Assembly: GCF_900163645.1 (NCBI RefSeq)
Contig: NZ_FUKM01000003.1
Coordinates: 164,068 to 228,067, forward strand
DNA from: Halomonas citrativorans
GTDB taxonomy: Bacteria; Pseudomonadota; Gammaproteobacteria; Pseudomonadales; Halomonadaceae
Direction: 5' to 3'
DNA length: 64,000 nt
Under the pieces are notes generated by a model. The model saw nothing but the letters and a program-made list of their open reading frames with translations, ran no database searches and was not told the DNA's origin. This document shows, piece by piece, positions 29,710 through 37,781 of the stretch. The first letter of the stretch is position 1. Every line of letters begins with the position of its first letter. A program made the position numbers and the translations under genes.

Positions 29710-30780
29710 ATGCCGATGCCTGCCACTTTGCTACATGACCAACCCATTGAGCAGCGTATTGACGCGCTATTTGCGCTCTCCCGTCAGCACGCGGACCACT
29801 TTGGCAGTGCAGGTGCCTGGCTTTCACGCCAACGCTACCTGGCGCAACACCCTACGTCGATTGTGGTCATGAAATGTATGGATGGGCGTATCCATATCCC
29901 ACACGCTACCCGCACACCGCTCGGCATCATTACCCCGTTTCGTAACCTTGGCGGGATTTTCGATTTGGGTTGGCCATATTTGGGTGAGCTACTCACCGAT
30001 ACCGTTATTGAAGCCGCGAACGCTGGGCGAGCCACGCTTTTATTGATTACCTACCACTTTTCCGAGGGCAACCCGGCGCGTGGATGCGCTGGGTTCGATT
30101 GCGACACCCAAGCCGCCAAAGCGCACGCGTATGCGATTGCCCGCCAAGCCGGTCAGCTATTTGGGGAAGATCATCAGCAGGTATACCCGTTGGTGTGTGG
30201 CTTTGAAACGGATAGCGACGCCCTCATCCTTCACGGTCAGGACAACGCAGTATTGGATGTACGCGAATGGGGTGGGCAGCCCACAGAAGCACTCACCGCG
30301 CACCTACAGGCTATTTTCCCTGATATGCCTGCGGACATACGCCGGGATTTACTGCCTTTATTGAAAGGTAACCTGGCGCATGTCAATGACCTTCAGGGCG
30401 TTGAACGCGAACTGGATATCGAGCATCGCGAGTGGGCGATCTGTATTGGCCGTGGGTTCGACTTTTTGCACTTGCCTAATACCGCACTGATTATTGGGCC
30501 TTACGGGCCCGACCTGGCTGAACCGATTGGTACTGCCGCCACGATTATTGAAGCCAATATGCAGGCCGGCAAGATCCCCGATGATGGTTTTATGCTGCTT
30601 GCCTCAACGCCGTATCAGCATAGCGGTGTGGATCGTGCCCGGGCGATGCTGAAGTCGCGTTTTTTATCCGAGTTCGCCGAGCAGGTCATTCGGCGGGAGC
30701 ATCCGCACCTTGCCCAAAAAATGCGCCGCCATACGGCTGTCGTTCACTGGCCAACCCGACGGCTGGATTCCCTGGACTAA
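29710..30780 (+). CDS. Divergent carbonic anhydrase-like zinc protein
   Basis: A 356-residue soluble protein of uncertain function. Residues 56-60 read CMDGR, the Cys-x-Asp-x-Arg signature of beta-type carbonic anhydrases, followed by TPFRNLGG, similar to the FRNAGG stretch of that fold; His116 and Cys126 (YHFSEGNPARGC) can supply the remaining zinc ligands. The 10-residue His-Cys spacing is nearer to the carboxysomal CsoSCA type than to ordinary beta enzymes (His-x2-Cys). There are no carboxysome or Rubisco genes here. AGGAG precedes the ATG at 29710. Its end overlaps the convergent glycosyltransferase gene by four bases. The fold is probable; the reaction is not shown. Confidence 0.6.
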   Translation: MPMPATLLHDQPIEQRIDALFALSRQHADHFGSAGAWLSRQRYLAQHPTSIVVMKCMDGRIHIPHATRTPLGIITPFRNLGGIFDLGWPYLGELLTDTVIEAANAGRATLLLITYHFSEGNPARGCAGFDCDTQAAKAHAYAIARQAGQLFGEDHQQVYPLVCGFETDSDALILHGQDNAVLDVREWGGQPTEALTAHLQAIFPDMPADIRRDLLPLLKGNLAHVNDLQGVERELDIEHREWAICIGRGFDFLHLPNTALIIGPYGPDLAEPIGTAATIIEANMQAGKIPDDGFMLLASTPYQHSGVDRARAMLKSRFLSEFAEQVIRREHPHLAQKMRRHTAVVHWPTRRLDSLD

Positions 30781-31850
30781 CGCGGTAGCGATAAGCCTGG
30801 CTGTAATAGTGCGCGGTACGCATCGCGCCAGGCGGGCCATTCCCAGGCCTGCGTGTTTATCTCCCCTGGCCGCGAATCGGGCGTGCTAAGCCACGCATGC
30901 AAACGCTCATAAAGGCCGTCTGGCGTACCATCATAACGGTAAGCATCCGGATATAGCTCAGGAAAACAGAGCCTATCGGGCACTAGCGGCAAGGCTCCGC
31001 GCTGGGCAGCTTCCATAATGGCCAAGCCCTGAAACTCATGCCAGGTCGTCGAGACTACAATCCCGGCGGTCGCTAACAGCTCGCGGTATTGCGGTTCCGG
31101 CTGCGGGCCCCAGGCCACACTATGCGCGGCTAGTTTCTCCTGGGCGACATCAAAAATAGGCGGTGTTTGCCGAAAACGCTGACCCAATACGGCTAACTCA
31201 AACTCAATGCCCTGCTCGCTTAGCGCTATTAACGTATTGAAAAAGTCATCCGGGTTCTTGTCATACTCCCAGCGATGGTTCCACACAATACGCCGTGAAA
31301 CCCGGCCATCCGTATGCGTTGCGGCCAGCGGTGAAATCGGTACGGGCAGCACGCGAGCACGTGAGCGTAATGCCTCAAGCGGCTTGGCCGCGGGCAGGTT
31401 TTCGGGCATTTTCTTTAAGAATGCCCGCACGCCGGTAAAAAACGAATCGCGGTTATAGGCAGTGTTAAAAACAACGGTATCGGCGGCAAGCGCTGCATAG
31501 AGATTCACCATTTTTGCCTCTACCTGAGGCATCTGGTCGCTCGATTCCGGATAGGCAAACTGGTTTTCGTGAAAATAGACAATTTTTCTGGCTTGGCCCA
31601 AATGAGGAAAAAGCCCCAGAAGCGTCGCCAGATCCACCATCGACGTTGCCAACACGACATCATAGGATTGGCTAAGTGTGTCATGCTCTTTTAGCCACCA
31701 GCTAAGCGGGTTTCCGCGAATTCGCCAAGCAAAGTGACGCGGCGGTAAATTTAATGTTTGCCATGTTATCTCAGGGAGATTGGCCATTAAACTGTCTGCC
31801 CAGTAACGGTGGCTCACCGCTTCGTACGCCGAAAGTAGTAGAACGCGCAT
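30777..31850 (-). CDS. Queuosine-tRNA mannosyltransferase homologue (GTDC1/QTMAN, DUF3524)
   Basis: GT-B glycosyltransferase of 357 residues. From memory of human GTDC1 (tRNA-queuosine alpha-mannosyltransferase) I see matching blocks: N-terminal SAYEAVSHRYWADSL, YFHENQFAYP near residue 92, the WNHRWEYDKNPDDFF block near 192, and HEFQGLAIMEAAQRG, the donor-binding E-x7-E region. The N-terminal half is the DUF3524 part. Such a protein would glycosylate queuosine in tRNA-Asp; whether the bacterial member uses mannose is inference. It sits upstream of the convergent carbonic-anhydrase-like gene, and no queuosine genes are nearby. Confidence 0.75.
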   Translation of the reverse strand: MRVLLLSAYEAVSHRYWADSLMANLPEITWQTLNLPPRHFAWRIRGNPLSWWLKEHDTLSQSYDVVLATSMVDLATLLGLFPHLGQARKIVYFHENQFAYPESSDQMPQVEAKMVNLYAALAADTVVFNTAYNRDSFFTGVRAFLKKMPENLPAAKPLEALRSRARVLPVPISPLAATHTDGRVSRRIVWNHRWEYDKNPDDFFNTLIALSEQGIEFELAVLGQRFRQTPPIFDVAQEKLAAHSVAWGPQPEPQYRELLATAGIVVSTTWHEFQGLAIMEAAQRGALPLVPDRLCFPELYPDAYRYDGTPDGLYERLHAWLSTPDSRPGEINTQAWEWPAWRDAYRALLQPGLSLPR

Positions 31851-31878
31851 TAAAACCCTTGTTTTAAAAGCTCTGGTA

Positions 31879-32886
31879 TTAAAAACCCTGGTGCTCCAGC
31901 TTATCAGCCAGCGATTCTAACACGTCGATCCCTTGTACATCGGTCGCTAACCACGGCAGCGTGGGCCGGGAAAGGTGTTTAAACAGCGTATCAATGCGTT
32001 CAAGATAAGTGGCCTCTTGCGCGCGTCGTGCCTGCAAAAAGGCACCGTCCGCTTCTTTAGGTATCACCCGGTTAACCAGTACGCCCGCCACGTTGATATT
32101 AACCTCTTCCAAGACGCTGACGGCTCGCTGTGTCTCAAGGATAGGCAGTCGCTCCGGCGTCATGACGAATAAAAAGCTGCACGCCTTGGCATCCTCTATA
32201 CGACGCCGTGCTTGGTGAAACAGCCGCCGACGGTTGATCAGCGTTTCCGCCACCTCGCGGGTACGCTCATCCAGACCGGAAAGCGCATCTTCTGTGGGGT
32301 TATCAAAGGGAGTGGCCACATCCTGCCCACGTGATGGAGTGAGATGCTTAAGCACACCGCTCAATTCAGCCGATTTCCGATTATGTGCCAGCAGTCCATC
32401 CGTCCAGGCCGCCATGGCTTCGGGCAGGGTTAGAAGGCGCAGCGTATGTCCAGTGGGCGCCGTATCGATAATCACCAAGTCATAAGGTGCATCGTCATCC
32501 AGAATCAGCCGCGCCAGCCGCTCAAGCAGGGCCGCTTCCTGAGTGCCAGGTGATTGACGCGTCAGGCGCATTTGCCGCTCTAGCTCCTGCATCATTTCAG
32601 GCGCGGCGAAGCGGCGCATTTGTTGGGTGACTCTATTTAAATGCGCTTCAACCTCACTATCAGGATCAATCTCCATGGCATCCAGATTAGGCAGCAAGCG
32701 ACGCGGCGTATCGCCTAACGTTCTATCGAACACATCGCCCAGGCTATGGGCGGGGTCAGTTGAAACCACCAGTACGCGCTTGTTACGCCTGGCTGCAAGA
32801 ATTGCCAAAGAGGCCGCGACGGTTGTTTTACCTACGCCGCCTTTACCACCTACCCACAGCAGGCGGCGGTTGAGAACTGATTGCAT
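31879..32886 (-). CDS. ArsA/Get3-family anion-transporting ATPase
   Basis: A 335-residue single-domain P-loop ATPase of the SIMIBI class. GKGGVGKTT lies near residues 14-22, the switch I STDPAHSL near 42-49, and the switch II IIDTAPTGHTLRLL near 140-153. Arsenite-pump ArsA is a tandem duplication of about 580 residues with metal-binding cysteines; this is a single unit without that set, and no arsB or arsR gene is nearby. An arsenic role is therefore unlikely. It is followed upstream by a small Cys-ending gene and cstA on the same strand, so it probably acts with them. Confidence 0.8.
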   Translation of the reverse strand: MQSVLNRRLLWVGGKGGVGKTTVAASLAILAARRNKRVLVVSTDPAHSLGDVFDRTLGDTPRRLLPNLDAMEIDPDSEVEAHLNRVTQQMRRFAAPEMMQELERQMRLTRQSPGTQEAALLERLARLILDDDAPYDLVIIDTAPTGHTLRLLTLPEAMAAWTDGLLAHNRKSAELSGVLKHLTPSRGQDVATPFDNPTEDALSGLDERTREVAETLINRRRLFHQARRRIEDAKACSFLFVMTPERLPILETQRAVSVLEEVNINVAGVLVNRVIPKEADGAFLQARRAQEATYLERIDTLFKHLSRPTLPWLATDVQGIDVLESLADKLEHQGF

Positions 32887-32917
32887 AGGCTACCTGTCCA
32901 TGGGCTTGTTTAGGGGG

Positions 32918-33196
32918 CTAGCAACAGCGAAAATGGTCCAGCGGCGAATGCTCCATGCCCATTCGCGTATGCCAGTCATGAAAACGCTCAAGCAGCAGCG
33001 GCTGAAGCTCCAGCGTGTAATAGGCGGCGGGGTTGGGTACTCCCATCATTTCTGAAAAAACCAGCAGCATGAACAGGTCATCTTCATCACGGCGCGCCCG
33101 CGCAATCGCCCCACGATAGCGCGCGCTATAGACCTCTTCGGTAAAGAAGCGGGCCTGCCCTAGCCAGGCCCGCAACGTATCACGTTTGGATGACAT
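32918..33196 (-). CDS. Small protein with C-terminal Cys-Cys, cstA-associated
   Basis: A 92-residue soluble helical protein ending HFRCC. It resembles a small family that I know from memory as cory-CC-star, found beside cstA-type transporters; that identification is not verified. Notable features are aromatic and Arg-rich helices (RFFTEEVYSARYRG) and the MGVPNPAAYYTLELQP block. It lies 16 bases after cstA and 31 bases before the ArsA-type ATPase, all minus strand, so the three look like one operon. The terminal cysteines could bind metal or take part in insertion or recognition by the ATPase. Confidence 0.6.
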   Translation of the reverse strand: MSSKRDTLRAWLGQARFFTEEVYSARYRGAIARARRDEDDLFMLLVFSEMMGVPNPAAYYTLELQPLLLERFHDWHTRMGMEHSPLDHFRCC

Positions 33197-33212
33197 TATG
33201 ATGCCCTCTTAT

Positions 33213-34889
33213 TTAGTCACCTTGGGCTGCCATTTCGGCGCGTGAGCGTTTAAGCGCCGCGGCACACTCCATCGCGACTAGAACGGCTGCCATTAGCACC
33301 ACAATATCCATCACCAGCAGGAACATGTTGCCTTGGTCCCAGAAAGTGCGAAGCTGAATGAGTAATGCCAATATGGTCATTACCAGCAAAAAGCACAGGG
33401 GCGCCAGGGTGTACCACATGGGCCGCCGCAGACGTACCAGCATGACGGTAATAATCAACAGCGTTAACCCGGCAAGCAACTGGTTGGTGGTGCCAAAAAG
33501 CGGCCAAATAATCAAACCGCCAGAACCATCCGCGCCGCCAGCCCCGAATGCCAACAACAAGCAGGTTCCCACCGCCAGCCCTGTCGCAAGTGCCGGTTTT
33601 TTCATCCACGGCTGGTTATAAATATCCCCCCACTCCTGGAAAATATAGCGCTGCAAGCGTAAGCCAGTATCCATGGTGGTACCTGCAAAAAGCGCGGCCA
33701 TTACCGTTAACAGCGTCGCGGCAGTAGCCTCAGGCAGTCCAATACCGTTATGAATAATAAATGCGCCCCCTTCCACAAAGGCGTTAACGCCGCCCTGGCC
33801 AAAGGCGCTGTACATTGTCTGCCAATCGCCAAATGTCGCAAACCCTGCCGTCGCGGCCAAAATAGCCGCTAGCGCTAGCATCCCCTCGCCTACCGCCCCA
33901 AAGTAGCCCACGAACCGCGCATCGGTTTCTTTATCAAGCTGTTTGGACGTAGTACCTGAAGATACCAGCCCGTGGAAACCCGATATTGCCCCACAGGCAA
34001 TCGTTACAAAAAGCAGCGGAATCATCGAAGGTGTACCGGCAGGCACATTGCTGTTAAAGGCTGGCGCGACCAGCGTTGGGTTCAGCAGCACCAGCGCTCC
34101 ATAAAGAATCAGCAGGCCGATAAATAGCTGCAAACCATTGATATAGTCTCGTGGCTGCAGCAGCATCCATACGGGCAATAGCGAAGCAATGGCTGCATAG
34201 CCAAACAAAATCACAATCCAGATAGCGTTACCCGACAGCCCAGCGACTTCAGCAGGCATTTGAACAGGCACCATCGGGCCAATACCAATAAGCGCATAAA
34301 GAGCAATAACGCCTAATACCGATACCACGGTTAGACTCATTATCCGCCGGTAGATCAGTTGGCCAATGATCAGTGCCACAAAAATCGCTCCCCAAACCGG
34401 TACCACTGCACTAGGAAAGTTCATCATTAATCCGGCAATCACCACGGCAAACACGGCATTAACCATGAGCAGCACAAGGAAAATAACGATCATAAAAATG
34501 CTGCGTGCCCGCTTGCCGACTACATCGCCCGTTAAGGCGCCTACCGATTTAGCCTTATTGCGTACGCTGGCCCATATAGCGCCAAAATCGTGTACACCGG
34601 CAAAAAAGATGGTACCGAACACCACCCATAAAAAAGCGGGTGCCCAGCCCCATATCACCGCAATGGCAGGGCCTACTATGGGTGCCGCTCCCGCTACTGA
34701 AGTAAAATGATGCCCCCAGAGCACAAAACGGTTGGTCGGCACATAGTCGATGCCATCCTCAAACTCGTGGGCAGGGGTTTTGAAATCGGGGTCTAACTGA
34801 TAGATCTTTTGAGCAATAAATTTAGAATACAACACGTATCCTAACGCCATTGCCCCAAGTCCGATTAACAGCAAGATAACAGCACTCAT
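33213..34889 (-). CDS. cstA: CstA-family pyruvate/peptide transporter
   Basis: Polytopic inner-membrane carrier of the carbon starvation family; characterised members (E. coli CstA, BtsT) import pyruvate and have been linked to peptides. The ATG at 34889 follows AAAGGAG; an upstream extension is rejected. The 558-residue product has about 15 hydrophobic helices and the signatures HHFTSVAGAAPIVGPA and GVHDFGA in the N-terminal half, with SGTTSKQL and the FGTTNQLLAG motif later. It is the shorter form (E. coli proteins are about 700). The gene diverges from the signalling operon at 35151. Confidence 0.93.
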   Translation of the reverse strand: MSAVILLLIGLGAMALGYVLYSKFIAQKIYQLDPDFKTPAHEFEDGIDYVPTNRFVLWGHHFTSVAGAAPIVGPAIAVIWGWAPAFLWVVFGTIFFAGVHDFGAIWASVRNKAKSVGALTGDVVGKRARSIFMIVIFLVLLMVNAVFAVVIAGLMMNFPSAVVPVWGAIFVALIIGQLIYRRIMSLTVVSVLGVIALYALIGIGPMVPVQMPAEVAGLSGNAIWIVILFGYAAIASLLPVWMLLQPRDYINGLQLFIGLLILYGALVLLNPTLVAPAFNSNVPAGTPSMIPLLFVTIACGAISGFHGLVSSGTTSKQLDKETDARFVGYFGAVGEGMLALAAILAATAGFATFGDWQTMYSAFGQGGVNAFVEGGAFIIHNGIGLPEATAATLLTVMAALFAGTTMDTGLRLQRYIFQEWGDIYNQPWMKKPALATGLAVGTCLLLAFGAGGADGSGGLIIWPLFGTTNQLLAGLTLLIITVMLVRLRRPMWYTLAPLCFLLVMTILALLIQLRTFWDQGNMFLLVMDIVVLMAAVLVAMECAAALKRSRAEMAAQGD

Positions 34890-35058
34890 ATGCGCGGCTC
34901 CTTTGGCAAGATTGTTCTTTATTATTAAAACCAAGGCACGTATAGGTTAGGTGTTTCTGTTTATATGTTGGTACGGCTTCTTGATTACGTCTATGTCTAA
35001 ATCTCTTTGACACCGATTATTCACCCTAAAGTTGTAAACTGGCACTCGCTTTCTATTC

Positions 35059-35077
35059 GGCCAAGGTCGTCTTGGCC
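35059..35077. other. Inverted repeat in the cstA-signalling operon gap
   Basis: Perfect seven-base arms GGCCAAG and CTTGGCC with a five-base spacer, in the 261-base region between the divergent cstA and receiver genes. It could be an operator or a leader hairpin; there is no T-run for a terminator. Confidence 0.3.
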
Positions 35078-35150
35078 TGCCTTGCATCGCTACCTACACT
35101 CGTAGTGAGTGAGATAACCGTTTTTAAATAACAACCAGTCGGTGGGCTCC

Positions 35151-35525
35151 ATGACAAAAGTGCTAGTGGTCGATGATGAACCGAACATCGTCCTGTCGAT
35201 TGAATTTTTAATGGAGCAGGCAGGGTTTGACGTCATCAGCGCGCTGGATGGCGAACAAGCCCTTGAGTGTGTGGCGGCCAACGAACCAGATGTTGTGTTA
35301 CTGGATATTAGCCTTCCCGGGATTAGCGGGTTTGATGTATTGGAAGCACTACGCAGCCATACCGCGACGGTACAGCTGCCGGTAATTATGCTCACCGCCC
35401 ATGGCCGTGAAGCGGAGCGTGAAAAGGGCTTTGCGCTGGGCGCTAACGCCTATATTACCAAACCATTTTCAACACAGGCGCTAGTTGAGAAAGTGCAAAC
35501 CCTGCTGGGTGAGGAAACCTCATGA
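35151..35525 (+). CDS. Single-domain response regulator
   Basis: A stand-alone CheY-like receiver of 124 residues without an output domain. The acidic pair D8-D9, the phospho-acceptor D52 in LLDISLPG, the conserved Thr in LTAHG and Lys in TKPF are present, so it should be phosphorylated. It is the first gene of an operon with the exonuclease fusion (four-base overlap), a small membrane protein and the SLC5-type histidine kinase, its probable partner. With no DNA-binding part it must act through proteins. Confidence 0.93.
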   Translation: MTKVLVVDDEPNIVLSIEFLMEQAGFDVISALDGEQALECVAANEPDVVLLDISLPGISGFDVLEALRSHTATVQLPVIMLTAHGREAEREKGFALGANAYITKPFSTQALVEKVQTLLGEETS

Positions 35526-37579
35526 CGCCAAAGGCACTGCCTAAACGGCAGCGTTTGGTGGGTGCCTGGCTACTGCTTAGCGGCTTGAGCCTCTTGGGAG
35601 GGGCTTTATTTGCTGCTTGGCTGGAAAGCCAGTTGAACGTGCATGGTGGCTACCGGCTTATCCTCTGGGCAGGTTGCTTTTCAGGCGGCATCACACTTTT
35701 CTTAGTGGGCTTGCTGCTTGAACGTCTGCTTTTTACGCCGCTACGCAGCCTGCAAGCACAGCTTGCCCGACTGGCCGCCAACCCTGATACCGAAGACACC
35801 TGGCCCCCGCAAGGCTGGCTGAAGGGCTTGGCACCTGATCTACGCCGGGTGCAAGAGAGTTGGCGCTCGGACCGTCATTCATTGCATAAGGCCCGTGCCG
35901 AGGGCGCCCAAAGCGCAACCCGTATCCGTAAAGCGCTTGAGGCGCTGCTGCAGGTACTGGAAACGCCGCTTCTGCTTTACGATAAGCACCGCCGTTTAAT
36001 GCTGTTTAACCAAGCGGCTGAGCGCTTTTTTGTGAATACGCAAGGTCTGGGCTTGGGTAAGCGTCTGGAAGCCCTATTGCCGCTTGCAAGCTTGCAACAA
36101 CTCCTTGAGCAACTGCCCGCTAATGGCACTCCGCGTGAGCTTTTGGTGCCGTGTGATCAGCGCTGGTTAAAAGTCATTATCCGTCGGGTGCCTGAAAGCC
36201 AAGGTGAAACACTGATAACCTGCAGCGATGCCACGGCGGCCTGGGCCAGTGAACGGGGTGAGCGGGCCGATCTTGCACGAATGCTCACACCTCTGCGCCA
36301 ACATACTGCAAGCCTGGTAACAGCTACGGATGCACTAAGCCAACTGCGTCAATCAGCGCATGAAAGTGGCTCGCTTGCTCAGCGGCTGGAGCAAGTAGTG
36401 CGTGAAGAGAGTAGCGCCCTTGGTGAAACAGTCGCCAACGTCAGTGAACTTGTTGAAGCCATGCAGCAACAGGGTGAGCGGCTTACCTCAATATGGTCCA
36501 ATGACTTTTGGCAGATGCTGGATGATTACCTGGACCCTGCCCACCGCCTGATCACCCCCATTGGGATGCCGGTCTGGTTTAAAGGCGATGCCCCTGCGTT
36601 GATGGCTCTTTTTGGATCGCTGGTTAAACACCTGAGTGATTACATTACGGGTAGTGTATTTGAAGGCGAAGTGTCGCTTAGCCCTAAACACACCTACCTC
36701 GACCTTGTATGGAAGGGCAAACCGATACCCGAGAGCGAGCTTACCAAGTGGCTGATGCACCCTCTGAACACGCTCCCCTTGAGTCCAAGTGCGGCGGATG
36801 TATTACGCCAGCATTCCAGCGATGCCTGGAGCACGCAAGACACCGACGGCCAGCACGCACGCTTGCGGCTACCGCTTCTTGGCGTGGCGCAAAATGCGGC
36901 TCCCCGCTCTGCGCCACCTCGGCCAGAATTTCATGATTTTGGTATCGCAGACCTACCCTCTCCCGATACCACGCTCGCCAGCTGCCCTTTGCGTAGCCTG
37001 GAGCTAGTAATTTTTGATACTGAAACAACCGGGCTTGAGCTGCGCAGAGGCGATACGGTGATTAGCCTCGGCGCCTGTCGTATTGTGAATGGGCGCTTAT
37101 TAGCCAGCGATGTGTTTGATCACTACGTTAACCCACACAAGCCGATTCCTGCCGCCAGCACCGCGATTCATGGCATCACCGATAGCGACGTTAACGAAGC
37201 CCCGCGCCTGGAACAGGTGTTAACGCACTTTCGTGATTATATTGGAGAAGCTGTCCTGCTCGCCCACAACGCTTCGTTTGATATGCTCGCGATTAGCCAG
37301 AAAGGTGTGCTATTCGATATGCCCGTACTGGATACGTTATTAATCTCCCGCGCACTTGATGAAGGACTGGATGGCCATGACCTGGACAGCTTGGTGAAGC
37401 GGTATGGCTTGACCCTTCCACCTGGTCTTCGCCACACGGCGCTGGGCGATGCTCGCGTAACCGGCGAACTCTGGCTTGCATTATTACCTCGTTTGGAAGC
37501 ACGCGGAATTACCACACTTGAGCAGCTACTCGCCTTACAAGCCAGTGCGTTTGATAAAGAGGATGCCAGCGCCTCATGA
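35522..37579 (+). CDS. Membrane sensor fused to DnaQ-type 3'-5' exonuclease
   Basis: A 685-residue protein of unusual build. Two membrane helices (about 12-33 and 43-66) are followed by a HAMP-like segment ([14 protein letters not shown]), a PAS-like region (about 135-240, with [21 protein letters not shown]), then about 240 residues that look like a worn-down histidine kinase: a helix with [10 protein letters not shown] where the His box would be, and a stretch near 360-440 resembling an ATPase domain ([36 protein letters not shown]) but lacking the usual Asn and Gly boxes. The C-terminal part (about 495-670) is a complete DEDDh exonuclease: D499 and E501 in FDTETTG, D587 in AHNASFD, H638 and D643 in HTALGDA. 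Start and stop overlap neighbours by four bases. Confidence 0.85.
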   Translation: MTPKALPKRQRLVGAWLLLSGLSLLGGALFAAWLESQLNVHGGYRLILWAGCFSGGITLFLVGLLLERLLFTPLRSLQAQLARLAANPDTEDTWPPQGWLKGLAPDLRRVQESWRSDRHSLHKARAEGAQSATRIRKALEALLQVLETPLLLYDKHRRLMLFNQAAERFFVNTQGLGLGKRLEALLPLASLQQLLEQLPANGTPRELLVPCDQRWLKVIIRRVPESQGETLITCSDATAAWASERGERADLARMLTPLRQHTASLVTATDALSQLRQSAHESGSLAQRLEQVVREESSALGETVANVSELVEAMQQQGERLTSIWSNDFWQMLDDYLDPAHRLITPIGMPVWFKGDAPALMALFGSLVKHLSDYITGSVFEGEVSLSPKHTYLDLVWKGKPIPESELTKWLMHPLNTLPLSPSAADVLRQHSSDAWSTQDTDGQHARLRLPLLGVAQNAAPRSAPPRPEFHDFGIADLPSPDTTLASCPLRSLELVIFDTETTGLELRRGDTVISLGACRIVNGRLLASDVFDHYVNPHKPIPAASTAIHGITDSDVNEAPRLEQVLTHFRDYIGEAVLLAHNASFDMLAISQKGVLFDMPVLDTLLISRALDEGLDGHDLDSLVKRYGLTLPPGLRHTALGDARVTGELWLALLPRLEARGITTLEQLLALQASAFDKEDASAS

Positions 37580-37779
37580 TGCCTTCAAATTCACGCTACC
37601 GAGAACGCTTACTTGGGCTGGTCACCCTGGCGCTGATGCTTTTCTGTCCGCCACTGCTTCTAGTGATTGATCGCCTGCCCTCGGTGAGTATGGGTTGGCT
37701 ACCCCTTTATCTTTTCTGCAGCTGGGCGTTCATCATTGGCCTGACCGCGTGGCTGATGGAACCTACTAAAAGGCGATAA
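37576..37779 (+). CDS. Small two-helix membrane protein of signalling operon
   Basis: A 67-residue protein with two hydrophobic helices (about 12-31, LLGLVTLALMLFCPPLLLVI, and 40-60) and a basic C-terminus. It is translationally coupled to the exonuclease fusion (ATGA overlap) and ends two bases before the SLC5/kinase gene. Size and position recall the small partner subunits (DUF4212 type) that accompany SLC5 symporters such as ActP and MctP, but I cannot confirm the family. Confidence 0.7.
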   Translation: MMPSNSRYRERLLGLVTLALMLFCPPLLLVIDRLPSVSMGWLPLYLFCSWAFIIGLTAWLMEPTKRR

Positions 37780-37781
37780 TC

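Noticed and set aside
31879..32886. Arsenite efflux ATPase
   Set aside because: Single-unit length, no cysteine metal site set and no arsB, arsR or arsC nearby; only the general ArsA/Get3 fold is supported.
35024..35042. Ter-like sequence (AAAGTTGTAAACT) in the cstA upstream region, considered as a Tus site
   Set aside because: Only the GTTGTAA core agrees with the E. coli consensus; the flanks differ, and the binding specificity of the Tus-like protein here is unknown. A single 7-mer match is expected by chance.
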